Shown here one piece after another: positions 1 to 11,685 of a stretch of 64,000 bases of DNA (the stretch's first letter is position 1; each line of letters starts with the position of its first letter). The stretch lies in NCBI GenBank assembly GCA_964036665.1, contig OZ038532.1:7688001-7752000 (forward strand). Reading direction: 5' to 3'. The position numbers were made by a program, and so were the translations under genes. The stretch is from Gordius sp. MW1 (taxonomy: Eukaryota > Nematomorpha > Gordioida > Gordea > Gordiidae). Under the pieces are notes generated by a model. The model had not been told where the DNA came from. It was given only the letters and a program-made list of their open reading frames with translations, and did no database searches.

Positions 1-1022
1 GTTCTATTTTATTATTCTTGGGCCCCTCTAGAACTTGGATCTAGACTGCTTATTTTTAAGCACTTCATAACCCCCCGCTTCCTAGCATTCTCCCTCCCAT
101 CCTTCCCACCTTTACCACTAAACTAGCGTGAGCGCCTCATTTTATTAAAGGTGCGAGATAATGATTTTATTTAACATGGCTATATGATTTTAAACTTATA
201 TTTTTATGATATTTTTTAGTCCAGATGACAATGTTACAATAAAAGGTGCAAAATAATTTTTGTTCATTCTAAAGGAAAACTACAACATCAAAAAAAATTC
301 TCACCTAATAAAATTTGACTTTAATTTTTTTGAGCCCGGCCCAAAGCCAAATTTCTTTTTTATTTCTGTGCCTGAACTGCTCAACTAAATAGTCGCTAAA
401 CTACGATGCTGCCTACATTTAAGGCTAAGACTATAAGTAAAATCGCAGTCCGAACTTTGGGCAATAGGCTCTTATTGTAACCACTTTTTGCAGATATATT
501 TCGTAGCGTACCGATTAAGAGAGCGAACTCTCTTTTATGAAAAGTTCCTTCTTTTACGAAAAAAAGGAAGCCAATTAATTAGCAAACATATTAAAAATAG
601 TTCACAAATTTCACATCATAAGTTTTAATAAAAATTAAATTTTATAGTATCAAGAAGTCTTTAAGTATGCAAATTTCTAGACCAAATATGGTGTATTCTC
701 GTATGGTAAATTCGAGGGTAGGCTTTAATATAAGGCTACGGGTACCAGCATGGACAAGTCCTATATCAATGCAAATTTAGGTAAATAACAAAAAGCAAAA
801 AAATTAGTCCTGAGAAAGATTCCAACTCATATCACTGGAGGCAAAAGCCCCCCAGGTGGGGGGAGGGGGAAGGCGCTGAAATTTTACAATGTTTTAAATG
901 AGGCAAATGCAACAGGTGTTAAAATAGGCTTTAAAAATAATATGCCCTCACCGAGATTTAAACTAATATCAGTGGAGGCATAGGCCCTGGTAAGGAGGTG
1001 TTGCCACTGGGTATCGTACTCA
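1..1022. repeat. Dispersed repeat, copy A (paralogue of 27957-30030)
   Basis: The segment from about position 4 to about 1022 aligns by eye, nearly base for base, with 27957-30030 once the hAT at 28732-29826 is removed from the latter. No open coding frame is visible. The right end holds two tRNA-like modules in reverse orientation (around 815-870 and 945-1010), each reading toward a B-box-like GTTCGAA or its decayed form. Copy A keeps the unoccupied version of the site used by the hAT in copy B, which confirms that insertion. The element type is not recognised; no terminal inverted repeats were seen. Confidence 0.8.
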
Positions 1023-1399
1023 TGCATAGACAAATAGACTGCTCATCTCTTATATATTCACGCATCAAAAGTGTTGCCAAAACGACCGCCATTTTGATAA
1101 GTGACGTAAAGTTTGTATAGTGATGGATTGTATTGGTCAATAATTTAATTATTGATCTTATAACATGAAACAACCAATTTTAATCATTATAGCGATTTTA
1201 AAAATTCATCAAACCATATGAATTGGCCAACGTTTCGTTCGTAAAGACAAAGTTTTTAAAGGCAAATGGTGATCAACCGATCTTGCTACGCAATTTATGT
1301 GCTCACTTTCCATTTTCCGAAGTCACGCACCGAACGTGTCACGCACCGTCATGTCACGCACCTACGTGTAACGCACCGCATCTACACACGCTTAACGCT

Positions 1400-1960
1400 T
1401 ATGCCTCTCTAGATATGGGGTTCGATACCCGGAGAGGCCAAAAATTTTTTTTTAAATTAAATTAATATATTTTATTTTAATTGGTATAAAAAAAAATTAC
1501 ATACACGACTAAAAAATATAAAAACGCGCTATAACTAAACGGATGGCATTGATCCGTGTATGGAAATCGTGTTGGATTCAACGATTTCCATTGTGATCTT
1601 TTGCCTGATAAAAAAGCATTCTTTGTTCCTGTTAATACCATTGATAATATGACTTTTTGGAAGTCCGCTGGCTGCTGACCAATGGAAGAAAATGACCATT
1701 GACCAAAGTGTGAATCGAATTTTTTTGTTGTTGTTTTTTTGGCTAACACTGACAAATGCCCTATGCCCTCCCCTAGAAGGGCCTATGCCTCTACTGATAT
1801 GGGTCCCTGTGCCCCCCCTTATAAAATCCTATGTCTCTACTGATGTGGGTTCGATCCCGGAGAGGCCAAAAAAAAGTTTTTTTTTTTTTAATCTGTGCCC
1901 TCCCCCCCTAAAAAGGCTTATGCCTCCAGATGTGGGGTTCGAATTCGAATCACGGAGAGG
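1400..1960 (+). repeat. Three tRNA-like SINE modules in a row
   Basis: Three short modules end near 1440, 1866 and 1962. Each has text like 'gcctctactgatgtggg' followed by a Pol III B-box-like GGTTCGATCCC or a variant, then GGAGAGGCC and a run of A or T. The same module occurs in reverse at 940-1010, 29830-29990 and 51560-51660. This looks like the right half of a tRNA-derived SINE. No cloverleaf with acceptor stem was found, so it is not a tRNA gene. Confidence 0.5.
1526..1608 (+). repeat. Double-hairpin repeat, copy 1
   Basis: Two consecutive perfect stems are visible. CGGAT pairs with ATCCG across a 7-nt loop, then ATGGAAATCGT pairs with ACGATTTCCAT across a 10-nt loop. The sequence recurs at 6432-6514 (same strand) and 59429-59501 (opposite strand), with both stems kept and upstream similarity extending some 30 bp further. 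Function unknown: it could be a small MITE, a SINE part or a structured RNA. Confidence 0.6.
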
Positions 1961-2720
1961 CCAAATTTTTTTTATTTTTTTTTTAAATTAATATATTGTT
2001 TTTGTTACTACCATTGATAATATGGCTTTTTGGCCGTACACTGGCTGCTGACCAATGAAAAAAATGACCATTGGCCAAAGTCTGAATCAAAATTATTTTT
2101 TTCGTTTTTTTTACTATTATGATTGTTCCTGTTACTACCATTGCTAATATGACTTTTTGGCCGTCCGCTGGCTGCTGACCAATGGAATAAAATGACCATT
2201 GGCCAAAGTGTGAATCGAAAATATTTTTTTCGTTTTTTTACTATTATAATTGTTCCTGTTACTACCATTGATAATATGATTTTTTGGCCGTCCGCTAGCT
2301 GCTGACCAATGGAAAAAAATGACCATTGGCCAAAATGTGAATCTAATTTTTTTTTTGTTTTTTTTGATTGCTATTATGATTGTTCCTACAATATAAATTT
2401 GTGGCCGTCCACTGGCTGTTGACCAATGAAAAAAATGACCATTGGCCAAAATGTCAAGCGAAATTATTTTTTCGTTTTTTTTACTCTTATGTATTTATAT
2501 CCATTTTTACCGTGTCCTGGCTGCTGACCAATAGAAAAAACGACCATTGGCCAAAATGTGGATCGAAATTTTTATTCGTTTTTTTACTCTTATGTATTTA
2601 TAGACCGTCTCTTGGGACTGACCAATGAAAAAAATGACCATTGGCCAAAGTATGATTCGTTGTTTTTTTTGTCGTTTTTTTGACTCTTATGTCTATATAG
2701 ACCGTCCGCTGGCTGCTGAC
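1640..2720 (-). repeat. Tandem array, unit about 110-127 bp (family shared with 48980-52690)
   Basis: The landmark 'ccgtccgctggctgctgacc' recurs at about 2161, 2288, 2405 and further on, each followed by 'aaaaatgaccattggcc' and a T-rich tract. The same unit in the opposite orientation makes up 48980-49680 and parts of 51180-52690. The open frames here are by-products of the repeat. Confidence 0.75.
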
Positions 2721-2754
2721 TTATAGATTTTTAGGATATATTTACGATACCTGT

Positions 2755-3560
2755 GACATTTTTAGATGCGCGGTAGTAACAAGCAAGTGTCGCTGCTCAT
2801 TGTGACATTTTGTGATGCGCAGTCGTAACAGGCAATAGCGGAGCTATTGCATGTCGCTGCTAGTTTCGTCGTAAGCCTTTTTTTAAATTTTTCATACATA
2901 AAGTTAGTTTTTTTTTATTAATTGTTACTTTTTATTACTGTATTATTATTAATTGCTATGCAAATTTTAATTTATTTTTAGTCATCCTAGCAATTATCCC
3001 AATTTATATAATATGCCTATTTTTCATTTTGCTTAGTAATTTTTGGGTTTTATGTTACTTTCCTTGACGCTAAGATTATCCAATCAATAAAGCCTTTCTA
3101 CCCACGTGACAAGACACAATACGTATATACATACATACATCCATTTTTTTAATTGCTATTTTTAAAATTAAACATTCTACATTATTATTCAATTATCCCT
3201 TAATTAATATTTTATCATTCTACATTAACCAAAAGTAAGTTTAGCTAAATTTCACAATACTCTTAACTCTTTCATATGTTATAAGTAATTTGTTAGGCAT
3301 ATCATATTATTTTTGTGGTTATGAGGAAAATTAGTCAATTTTGGCATTTTCATCTGTAATAATCAGACATTAAAACTACATAATAAAATGCTATTATTAC
3401 TGTATTTTAATTGCTATTATTTTTAATTATATCAATTGCTTTGCATTTTATGTTCAAATACCCATGTCGCTGCTCATTGTGACATTTTGTCATGCGCGGT
3501 CGTAACAAGCAATAGCGGAGCTATTGCATGTCGTTGCTTGTTTCGTCGCAAGTCCATTAA
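2755..3560. repeat. Two copies of a hairpin-bearing repeat
   Basis: Copies at about 2755-2880 and 3465-3560 share 'gtgacattttg', then 'gtcgtaacaagcaat' and the stem GCAATAGC-gga-GCTATTGC, then 'gtttcgtcg'. A short stem near the end of a repeat recalls Helitron 3' ends, but no CTRR end and no Rep/helicase coding was found. Between the copies (2880-3465) there is only AT-rich sequence without visible genes. Confidence 0.45.
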
Positions 3561-3754
3561 AAAAAACTAAGTTTTTTATATATAGCAAAAACTTTGTTAT
3601 TCCTTTCAATAGCTTAAACACTGGCGTTTGCTGTTTTTTTAATTGCCATTTTTTAAATTTTTAAATTAGTTCAGGGTTAAACTAGATAATAGGGAAAACT
3701 TTATAGCTGTAGATTGAGTCAAGTCGGGCATCAACTTTAGCTTTTGCCAATAAT

Positions 3755-3840
3755 ATTTGCTATGCAATTTATGGCCCCCAGGAAAAGGGGGTTAGGTTAT
3801 GCAATTATGACGATTCCAACATAAATTGCATAGCAAATAT
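3755..3840. repeat. Short palindromic element
   Basis: An inverted repeat of about 21 bp (ATTTGCTATGCAATTTATG and its complement) flanks about 40 bp of spacer. The arm matches a motif scattered through the window at 30304, 48659, 49680, 49747, 50049, 52130 and 52767. Confidence 0.5.
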
Positions 3841-3926
3841 GTTTTGTTTATACGAAGTATAAAAGAGTAATCGATGTGTATGAGGATTTGAAGCAAAGAT
3901 ATGCGAAGCAGGGACTGTCCTGAGCT

Positions 3927-4025
3927 AAACTGGGGTCTGGGGGCGGAGCCCCCAGGAGATAGGAGTTTGGGGGCGAAGCCCCCAACGGGGGACTGGGGGC
4001 GGAGCCAGGGGGTCTGGGGGCTTAT
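3927..4025. repeat. GC-rich palindromic cluster (GGGGGCGGAGCCCCC)
   Basis: Three close variants of GGGGGCGGAGCCCCC lie within 100 bp of an otherwise AT-rich stretch. Each is a perfect or nearly perfect short hairpin. No coding potential. The DNA from 4026 to 4618 is AT-rich and no feature was found in it. Confidence 0.5.
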
Positions 4026-4618
4026 TTTGTTATTATGAAACCATTGTTATATAGCTGATTATAATCAATATATTACATATGATGAAATTTATAGTGACTG
4101 TTCATATGTTTTAAGCTTGAGATGCAATTTAAGATAAATTGATATAAAACTTAATACATAATTATAACGTAGTAGTAGGAATAGTTCGTATTAACCCACT
4201 ACTCTTGCACCCACCACACTCATCAATTATTTACATGCACTAAGGGTATAGTGTTATGTTATATAAGCATATAAGCCAATTAGATAGAGAGGGAGGGAGG
4301 CTCAAAAGAAGCCGCGATTTCGCATAAGGACTAATTGCATTTTTGATGTATATTAAAAAGTAAAAACAATAGGGGAAAAAATCGTTTTTTAATGTTTTAC
4401 CCTAAGTTGGTTCGACCACTTAGAAATTAAAAAGTTTTTTTAGCATTTAATATCGATCTATTGAGCATCGTAAAGGGTCAAAAACGGTCATTTCGCAACT
4501 TTGAATCGAAATATCTAAATTGACGTATAGGAAAAACAAAAAACATATTTGTGTTCACCACAAAAAACTCTATCGGAATATGTTGACCGTTTCCCGGCAC
4601 AAGACCATTATTTGTTGA

Positions 4619-4851
4619 CTAGTGTAATAACAAGTAAAAACCTTTAAGGTATTAACATAATTATCACTAAACCTAAAGGTTGGCTAAACAAAATAGCCTA
4701 ACAACCTTTAAGGTCTTTTCTCCTAATATCGGCTAAACCTAAAGGTCGACTACGAAAACAGACCAAAAGACCTCGAGGTCTTTTTGGTTTATTCGACTTA
4801 GACCAAAGGTCGGCCAAAAAACCCCCAGGTCTTTTTACAACACTGGTATGT
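4619..4851. mobile_element. Probable MITE with repeated CCTTTAAGGT-type subterminal motifs
   Basis: The left end CTAGTGTAATAACAAG and the right end CTTTTTACAACACTGG are roughly inverted copies. Between them lie many short palindromic variants of acctaaaggt. The same right end occurs at 14698 and 15676. The target duplication is not convincing, so the limits are approximate. Confidence 0.35.
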
Positions 4852-5354
4852 AGGGGGATATTCACAAGCCCGGGGAAAACGGGAATTTTTCCGAGTTCTC
4901 CATGTTGCCACCTCTAGTACCAACTCATCTTTGACCATTTGTGGTTTAAGGAAACTTAAAGGACCTATGGGGTATATTATAATTAAAAGGTCGGCAGGAG
5001 TTAAGCCAGTTGTTAGGTGAATTGTATTTCTCTAATAAAATAAATGATTATATAATTTATCAATTTTAAAATTCTGCGTTTTGTTGAAGAATTTCTTTAA
5101 CTTTTGGACAAAACGTTCAGCTTCTCCATTGGAACACGAATGATAAGGGGCGGAAAATGGCGGTGCAAAATTTGTTAAAATCTATGCTCCTGAACTGAGT
5201 TCAAAACATTAAAATAGCCTAGCTTTTATTGTACTCTAAGTTGTTGTGGTTGTTACGGGAATTAATTCGGGCCATTACCTGTAGGCATCATAAATAACGG
5301 TGTAATATTAACCATTAATCAGCCCACAAAAATCCATATGTATTCTAGACCATG

Positions 5355-5529
5355 CATGGGCGTAGCCAGGTTTTGGATTAGGGAGGGGAAAACGTTTAAA
5401 AGTTCAATTAGAGGTGGGCAAAACATAAAATTTTCTAATTTTTCAAATTTTTTGCATTGAAATTTTTTTTCGTAATTTAGGGAGGGGGGCAGCCGCACCC
5501 CTGCCTCCCCCCCCCTGGCTACGCCTATG
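5355..5529. mobile_element. hAT-type MITE (CATGGGCGTAGCCAGG ends)
   Basis: The ends CATGGGCGTAGCCAGG and CCTGGCTACGCCTATG are inverted. ACCATG is repeated on both sides (5349-5354 and 5530-5535). The insertion interrupts the decayed Ty3 integrase frame, which resumes on the far side. The same TIR family flanks 58714-58854 and resembles the ends of the large hAT at 36002-40433. An isolated end also lies at about 42498. Confidence 0.7.
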
Positions 5530-6431
5530 ACCATGGCATTCCTGTATTGGTCTATTTTTTAGTTGCTAATTTAGTTGCACCGGTAAACCATTGCTGACAA
5601 CTACTAATATTATGGCCAATGCTTCTTTTTCAATTTGACTCTAATTTTTTTCGGTGGCGTTGAGAGTGCGAAAAACCAGTCGGATGTTGATATGATAACC
5701 TTAATTTTCATGTGCTAGTACTGCACAAAGTCCACCTGACAAAGAATCGGTCAAAAATACTAAAAGTATCTCAGGACCAAAAGTATTTTTGATATTTTTG
5801 AAAGCAGTCGAACAATATTGGCACCAATTCATAGTTATAATTTTGCATAATAAGTGATCATTCATAAAAAAGATTGTAACTCCTTACAGTGGTGGGGAAG
5901 GTGCTGTTATTATTGCCTTCGTATTTCTGGAAGTCGTAGAAAATCCATCTTCTTAACTAATGGTATGACCTAAGTATTCTACATTTCTGTAACAATTAAC
6001 ATTTTACTTATCCGCTTTTTTAAAAATATCAAAAACTTTCTCTAATTTTTGATTATTATTTTCCCGCCACAGTAATATCGTCAAGGCAAAGAGTTGGAAA
6101 ATAGCTGGTGCATATTTAAATAGCCCACAATGGTTGTTTATAGTTAAAATATTTTGAGAATCTTTAGAAACTTAAATTTGAGAATAGGGACCTTTTAAAT
6201 CTAAAGAAAATATTTAGAGCCGCCTAATTTTTCGAATTTATCTTGTATGCGTAGAAGTATATATTTTTTAACTAACAATTATCTTTCTTCATAACTGTTA
6301 CTATAGGCGCAGATTTAAGAGATTGTAATACTCCTTTCTTTTTTTTGATATTGTACGTTTTATTCATATTAATTAATAAAAGTATCACATGAGTAAAATA
6401 CATTGGTAAATAAAATACTACAAAAGAAAAC

Positions 6432-6514
6432 GCGTTAAAAACTAATTGGATGTCATTGATCCGTGTATGGAAATCGTGTTGGATTTGACGATTTCCATAG
6501 TGATCTTTTGCCTG
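6432..6514 (+). repeat. Double-hairpin repeat, copy 2
   Basis: Same arrangement as 1526-1608: a short stem containing GATCCG, then an 11-bp perfect stem ATGGAAATCGT/ACGATTTCCAT. It lies within the stretch that interrupts the decayed gypsy element. A 68-codon open frame just downstream (6568-6774) has no recognisable domain and is probably chance. Confidence 0.55.
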
Positions 6515-7439
6515 ATGTAGAAGAATTCCTTAGGTTCTAAGGAGGAATTAGTCATCGCTTTCCCGATTTGTTTGAGGAAAGGAGAGCCTCTGAACCTAGG
6601 TTGCCAATAGTGGTAGCCACCACGGGGATGAAAACTGTATTGGTGAGAGTGGAATATTTTTCGGCCTTTTTCCTCTCTACCTTGATTAAAAGGTCAGGGG
6701 AAGAGTTTGAGGGGGCGAAGATGTCGACCGTAAAATCCCAAGTGATATTTGGACGACCAAGGTATGAGCGTTAGCCCGTCTGGTCTTTTCCCGTTGGTCG
6801 CCGGATTAACTTATTAATCCACTTTTGTTATCAAAATTTAGAAGGTCTAGGACGAAGAAATAGCGGCCTCAATCCATTTTTTAATTTAAGCATAGCTTTG
6901 TATCCAACTACACCTCCCAATTTATTATCAAATAACATCGAAAAATTTTTAATAATATGATTTGGTAAAAATTCTTCATCCGTGCAATTAAAATCAAACG
7001 TTTGCTATGGATTGTCGTTTTCCCAGGTCGCGGCTAATTGGCCCAATATGTGTGGGAATCTCAGCAACCAATCTCTGTCAAAATGTTTTACCCTTTCTCA
7101 TTTACCACGTTGTATAGGAGGTGATAAGTGGAGCCCTTCTAGGTAACCCAAACTTTATTACCACTCGATGAAGTGCTGTAGGGTGCGTAGCTAGATGAGC
7201 ACATTTGATTTAATCAATGTAACCGCAGAGCTTGTATTAATTTTGAAATTATAAACATGGTCATTTACTTTTACTTTGTAACTTGTTGGGCGTGAATCAT
7301 TTCCTTTCTTTAAAAATAATTTAAGGTTGAACAAGATTTTTTCGATTTGGCCTTTTCCATTGCATTTGCAACAGGTAAAGATTCTAAATTTACATGTGGA
7401 CCGAAGATGATTGGCTCGGCACGCCAAACAATGGATATT

Positions 7440-9340
7440 GGGAAGGGATTGTTTATTGAAGACCGAATAAATTGGTTACAAATGTCGTGACATTATCAAA
7501 GTTTGGTTATTTGTAGTGTTTCGATCTCATCTTAATCTCGAAAACAAAATCTCGTCTCGTTCGGGTGCCATTATGAGAATCTAGATCTCATCTCGATCCA
7601 GAAGAATCTCGGTCTCAGCGAAAATTATCGACATGTCTCTTTATTAAAAAAAGAACACTATCTTAATTTTTCTCCTATTGTATTCAAATTAATAAATAAA
7701 AAAAATCGTAAGAAAGAACCATTTTTTCAAAATCCTGTTAAAACGCGTCTTTTGCAAGTCTGAACTAGCTGAGACGCTTAGTTAGCATTGGCAAAAATTA
7801 GTAATGTTTTTTGTATAATTTAAGAAAGTAAACCTCTATAATACTTCATCAATTCGTTGCTAAAGAATTTATTGCATGTTTTTTATAATGTTATAGAAAC
7901 CTAAAAAGTACGAGTGGAACTGATAGGAATGAGTTTTGAGGTTTTCGATAAATTTAGTGGTGGGAAAAACCTTAGGTGGGGCTGACCCGAGGTTCGCCCA
8001 AGGTCAGGTTTTAGGTTAGGTTGTTTGAAAACCTCGAAGTTTAAACCAACCTAACTATAAACCTTTTAGGTTTAGCATGGGTTTTGCATCCACCTAAGGG
8101 TTCCCCAACGTCCCAAACTAAAATTTTGGGGCAAGATTCAAACTCTAGCCCAAAACATTAGGTCGGAACGAAATGCAAAACCCCGAGAAACCTGGGGTTT
8201 CCATTCATAAGGTATGGCTTTTATATCCTAATATTTCGGCTGAATGACGGTCACTAAGCAATTTTATAAAATAAATTCTTAATTATCATTTGTTTTGATT
8301 TAAAAAATAAATTAAAATAATATTGTATCCTAATATCAATATATAAAATAATAATATCAAATAAATACTCTACTATATTGTAATAATAAATGTAAATGTA
8401 TTATTTAGGTTTTGGCCATCTGTAAACGATTTTAATTTAGATTAACACATTATATCCTTTTACCACGCATGTAGTAGTAGCACAACACCATACCATATAA
8501 CTCCCCCCCCCCCTTCTCTTTCCCTTCTCACACAACCCAGCTTATAATGCGAGTATGGGGATACCCTTGCTCCAAAATATTCACACCCAAAGAGCAAGGC
8601 TAGTCGCCTTGCTCCAACCCTGCTCTACTCCGGGCCATCCCTGTTCCCAACCCCGTTCCACCCCCCTCCAACCCCACATAACCCAAATATTATTTTGTAT
8701 GGGAGGCGATGCGCTACTATGCTATGACGCATACATATCCATATGCATAAGTTTAGAGAGGGAGGGAGGGGTAGGGGATAGTGCGTGCTGTGCTGCTACA
8801 AGCTATGCATAAGCTATGCAGTAGTTAAGAGAGGGAGGGAGGGGTAGGGGATAGTTATTGTTAATAAATATGGTGCGTGCGTGTTGTGAAGGCGGTGTAA
8901 ATTTCAAGTGTTTTCATCTAGGGGCTTTATGTTGACCTTTTAATTGGTTAATCAAATTTACTACTGCTGGGCTTTACATAAGCATGTGCAGAGATGAAGC
9001 GTGGTGTGGTGGTGTGGGTGAGAGCTTGCGCTGCTGGAGAGAGGAGAGGGATTGTAATTATAAATATCCGTGCTAATAGCCAGTGTATGTAGATTTCGTA
9101 AAAAATAAACTTTAAAAAATAACTAAGTCATCCCCACCCTAATCACTGCCCCTGCATATGGCTAGTCAATACATGAACAGGCATCCATTTAATTTTTCTT
9201 CTTTTATATTCTCCATAAAAAATTTCTATGCATTCCCAATCCCAATCCGATTCCCTAAGTTTGGAATTATCTCAGAATTCTGAAGTTAACTTGATATTAA
9301 ATTTTTTCAAATTCATTAATAATTTAGGCGGCTAATACAA
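7440..9340. other. No gene recognised; repeat-derived and low-complexity DNA
   Basis: 7930-8190 contains clustered 'aacctaacct' and 'ggttttaggttagg' motifs like the subterminal repeats of the MITE at 4619-4851. 8500-9060 has a C-run, then GAGAGGGAGGGAGGGGTAGGGG occurring twice (about 8755 and 8827) and other purine-rich tracts. The open frame at 8555-8812 is proline-rich by composition and has no recognisable domain. Confidence 0.4.
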
Positions 9341-9827
9341 ACCCATTTTACGTATCTACACCCTCCAAAACGCGCAAGAAATGCAAGGGGTGCGACATAT
9401 ATTTTAGCGCAAGGACCTCAAGTACATGTACAATTTTAATTTTAAGATTTTGTAGGCAATATAAAAGCTCATTATACAAAATCGCACGGAATTTTGTCGG
9501 ACCCCCTAAATCAAACCATTCCCTTAACTCTAGATGCCTTACTTTAAACGAAAATAATGAGATCAATAATGAAGTCTTGAACCTAATAATACAGGAAAAC
9601 TTACCAATAAAGCTCTTTGACAGCCCCCATTTCAGGGCGCTTATTCATTTACAAACCAAAAATGCCAATATTTGGACCAAGAAAATAGGGAAAATGAAAC
9701 TCTCGAATCTATATACAGAACAAAAGGAACAGGTTATGAATACGTTAAGACGTCTGTCGTCTAAAATTTCCCTGACCACAGATTGTTGGACTGGGATCAA
9801 TAATATATCTTATGTGGCTGTTACAGC

Positions 9828-11685
9828 CATAGACTAGATAGACTGCTCATTATACGTACACACGTACCGAAAAAGTGATGCCAATTTTTCCGCCATCTTT
9901 AACATAAGAAGAAAACGTTATAATGGGATTCTATATATATTCTCTATTTTTTACCTTCTATCTCACCCGGGGAGGGGGGGGGGGGGGGGGTTTTGCCCCC
10001 CCCCCTAATTTTTTACTCTCTTTCTCAGCGGAGGATAGGGGGGGCAAGGGGGTGTTTTGCCCCCCCCCCCAATTTTTACCCTCTTTCTGATGAGGGGGAG
10101 AGGGGGGGCAGGGGCCGGGGAGGGGTGTTTTGCCCCCCCCCCCTAATTTTTTACCCTCTTTCTGATGCGGGGGAGAGGGGGGGGCAGAGGGGTGTTTTGC
10201 CCCCCCCCTAATTTTTTACCCTCTTTCTGATGCGGGGGAGAGGGGGGCAGGGGTTGTTTTGCCCCCCCCCCCCCCCTTATTTTTTACCCTCTTTCTCACA
10301 CAGGGGGGGGGGGGTGTTTTGCCCCCCCCCCTTAATTTTTACCCTCTTTCTGATGCGGGGGAGAGGGGGATCAGGGGGTGTTTTGCCCCCCCCCCTTATT
10401 TTTTACCCTCTTAATGATGCGGGGGAGAGGGGGGGGCAGGGGGGTGTTTTGCCCCCCCCCTCCTAATTTTTTACCTTATTTCTGATGAGGGGGAGAGAGG
10501 GGGCAGGGGGTGTTTTGCCCCCCCCCCTTATTTTTTACCCTCTTTCTCACCCAAGGGGGGGGGGCAGGGGGGGTGTTTTGCCCCCCCCCCCTAATTTTTT
10601 ACCCTCTTTCTGATGCCGGGGAGAGGGGAGGGTGATTCGCCCCTCTTCTTATTTTTTACCCTCTTTGTCACCCGGGAGGGCGGAAAGCCCTTTTTAACCC
10701 TTTCATAATATTTTTGTGAATTTGTGCGGTCACAGTGGTGACAAATGTCATAATCAACATTTTCTATTGAAATTTTTTTTTTTTTGAAAATTGACTATCA
10801 CCCCCCCCCCTCCCTCTTCCCGGCATCAGAAAGAGGGTAAAAATTAAGGGGGGGGGGGCAAAACACCCCCCTGCCCCCCCCCCCTCTCCTCCGCATTAGA
10901 AAGAGGATAAAAAATTAGGGGGGGGGGGGGCAAAACACCCCCCCCCCCCTGCCCTCCCTCATCAGAAAGAGGGTAAAAGATTAGGGTGGGGGGGGGGGCA
11001 AAACACCCCCCTGTCCCCCCCCCCCCTGTGTGAGAAAGAGGGTAAAAAATAAGGGGGGGGGGGCAAAACACCCCCTGCCCCCCCTCTCCCCCGCATCAGA
11101 AAGAGAGTAAAAAATTAGGGGGGGGGGGGGCATAACACCCCTCTGCCCCCCCCCTCTCCCCCGCATCAGAAAGAGGGTAAAAAATTAGGGGGGGGGGGCA
11201 AAACACCCCCGCCCCCCCCCATGCCCCTCCCCCCTGTGTGAGAAAGAGGGTAAAAAATAAGGGGGGGGGCAAAACAACCCCTGCCCCCCCTCTCCCCCGC
11301 ATCAGAAAGAGGGTAAAAAATTAGGGGGGGAGGGGCAAAACACCCCTCTGCCCCCCCTCTCCCCCGCATCAGAAAGAGGGTAAAAAATTAGGGGGGGGGC
11401 AAAACACCCCTCCCCGGCCCCTGCCCCCCCTCTCCCCCTTATCAGAAAGAGGGTAAAAAATTGGGGGGGGGGGCAAAACACCCCCTTGCCCCCCCCCATC
11501 CTCCGCTGAGAAAGAGGGTAAAAAATTAGGGGGGCAAAACACCCCCCCTCCCCGGATGAGATAGAAGGTAAAAAATAGAGAATATATATAGAATCCCATA
11601 TAACGTTGATTGCTTCTTATGTTCAAGATGGCGGTAAAATTGGCATCACTTTTTTAAAGGGAATGAGCAGTCTATCTAGTCTATG
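9828..11685. mobile_element. Non-autonomous TIR element carrying a giant GC hairpin
   Basis: The ends are inverted copies starting CATAGACTAGATAGACTG and stay similar for about 130 bp. The 8-bp duplication GTTACAGC lies at 9820-9827 and 11686-11693. Removing the element joins the hAT coding frame across the gap. The 8-bp duplication suggests hAT mobilisation. The interior is two arms (about 9960-10690 and 10800-11560) of a roughly 60-70-bp unit containing 'accctctttctgatgcgggg' and runs of 7-14 G or C. A related end lies at about 1024-1045. Open frames on both strands that read as proline/glycine-rich repeats come from the unit itself. Confidence 0.9.
9960..11560. repeat. Inverted tandem array with alternating G-runs and C-runs
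   Basis: About eleven units in the left arm are mirrored by about as many in the right arm, with a spacer of about 110 bp (10690-10800). Each unit holds a G-rich block, a C-run and an AT block. A single strand could fold into one hairpin several hundred base pairs long, and each unit has four or more G-runs in close proximity, so G-quadruplexes are possible. Run lengths in such DNA are also prone to sequencing error. Confidence 0.85.

Larger units (their letters stand above)
4930..7430 (-). pseudogene. Decayed Ty3/gypsy gag-pol
   Basis: On the minus strand, broken fragments occur in the order expected of a Ty3/gypsy polyprotein. 7191-7427 has a CCHC-like knuckle (CCKCNGKGQ) and a protease-like region in which the catalytic DTG reads NTSSA. 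About 6840-6960 holds the stretch before RT (NKLGG...LKLKNGLRP). About 6040-6090 holds the RT active-site box reading CLDD. About 5700-5770 holds an RNase H-like piece. About 4990-5160 holds integrase C-terminal pieces (NGEAERFVQKLKKF and GLTPADLL). Frames are broken throughout, so it cannot be functional. A MITE sits in the integrase region (5355-5529), and a foreign stretch (about 6345-6830), with a double-hairpin repeat, splits RT. No LTRs were recognised. Confidence 0.65.

Noticed and set aside
1526..1608. Hammerhead ribozyme
   Set aside because: The conserved CUGAUGA core and GAAA arrangement are not present around the two stems.
1830..1870. tRNA gene
   Set aside because: Only a B-box-like core is present; no acceptor stem, anticodon arm or A box could be folded.
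1692..2628. Open frames of 82-101 codons in both strands
   Set aside because: By-products of a tandem repeat unit with few stops.
9993..11626. Many open frames reading as proline/glycine-rich repeats on both strands
   Set aside because: They are produced by the 60-70-bp GC repeat in several frames at once; there is no start context, domain or single consistent frame.
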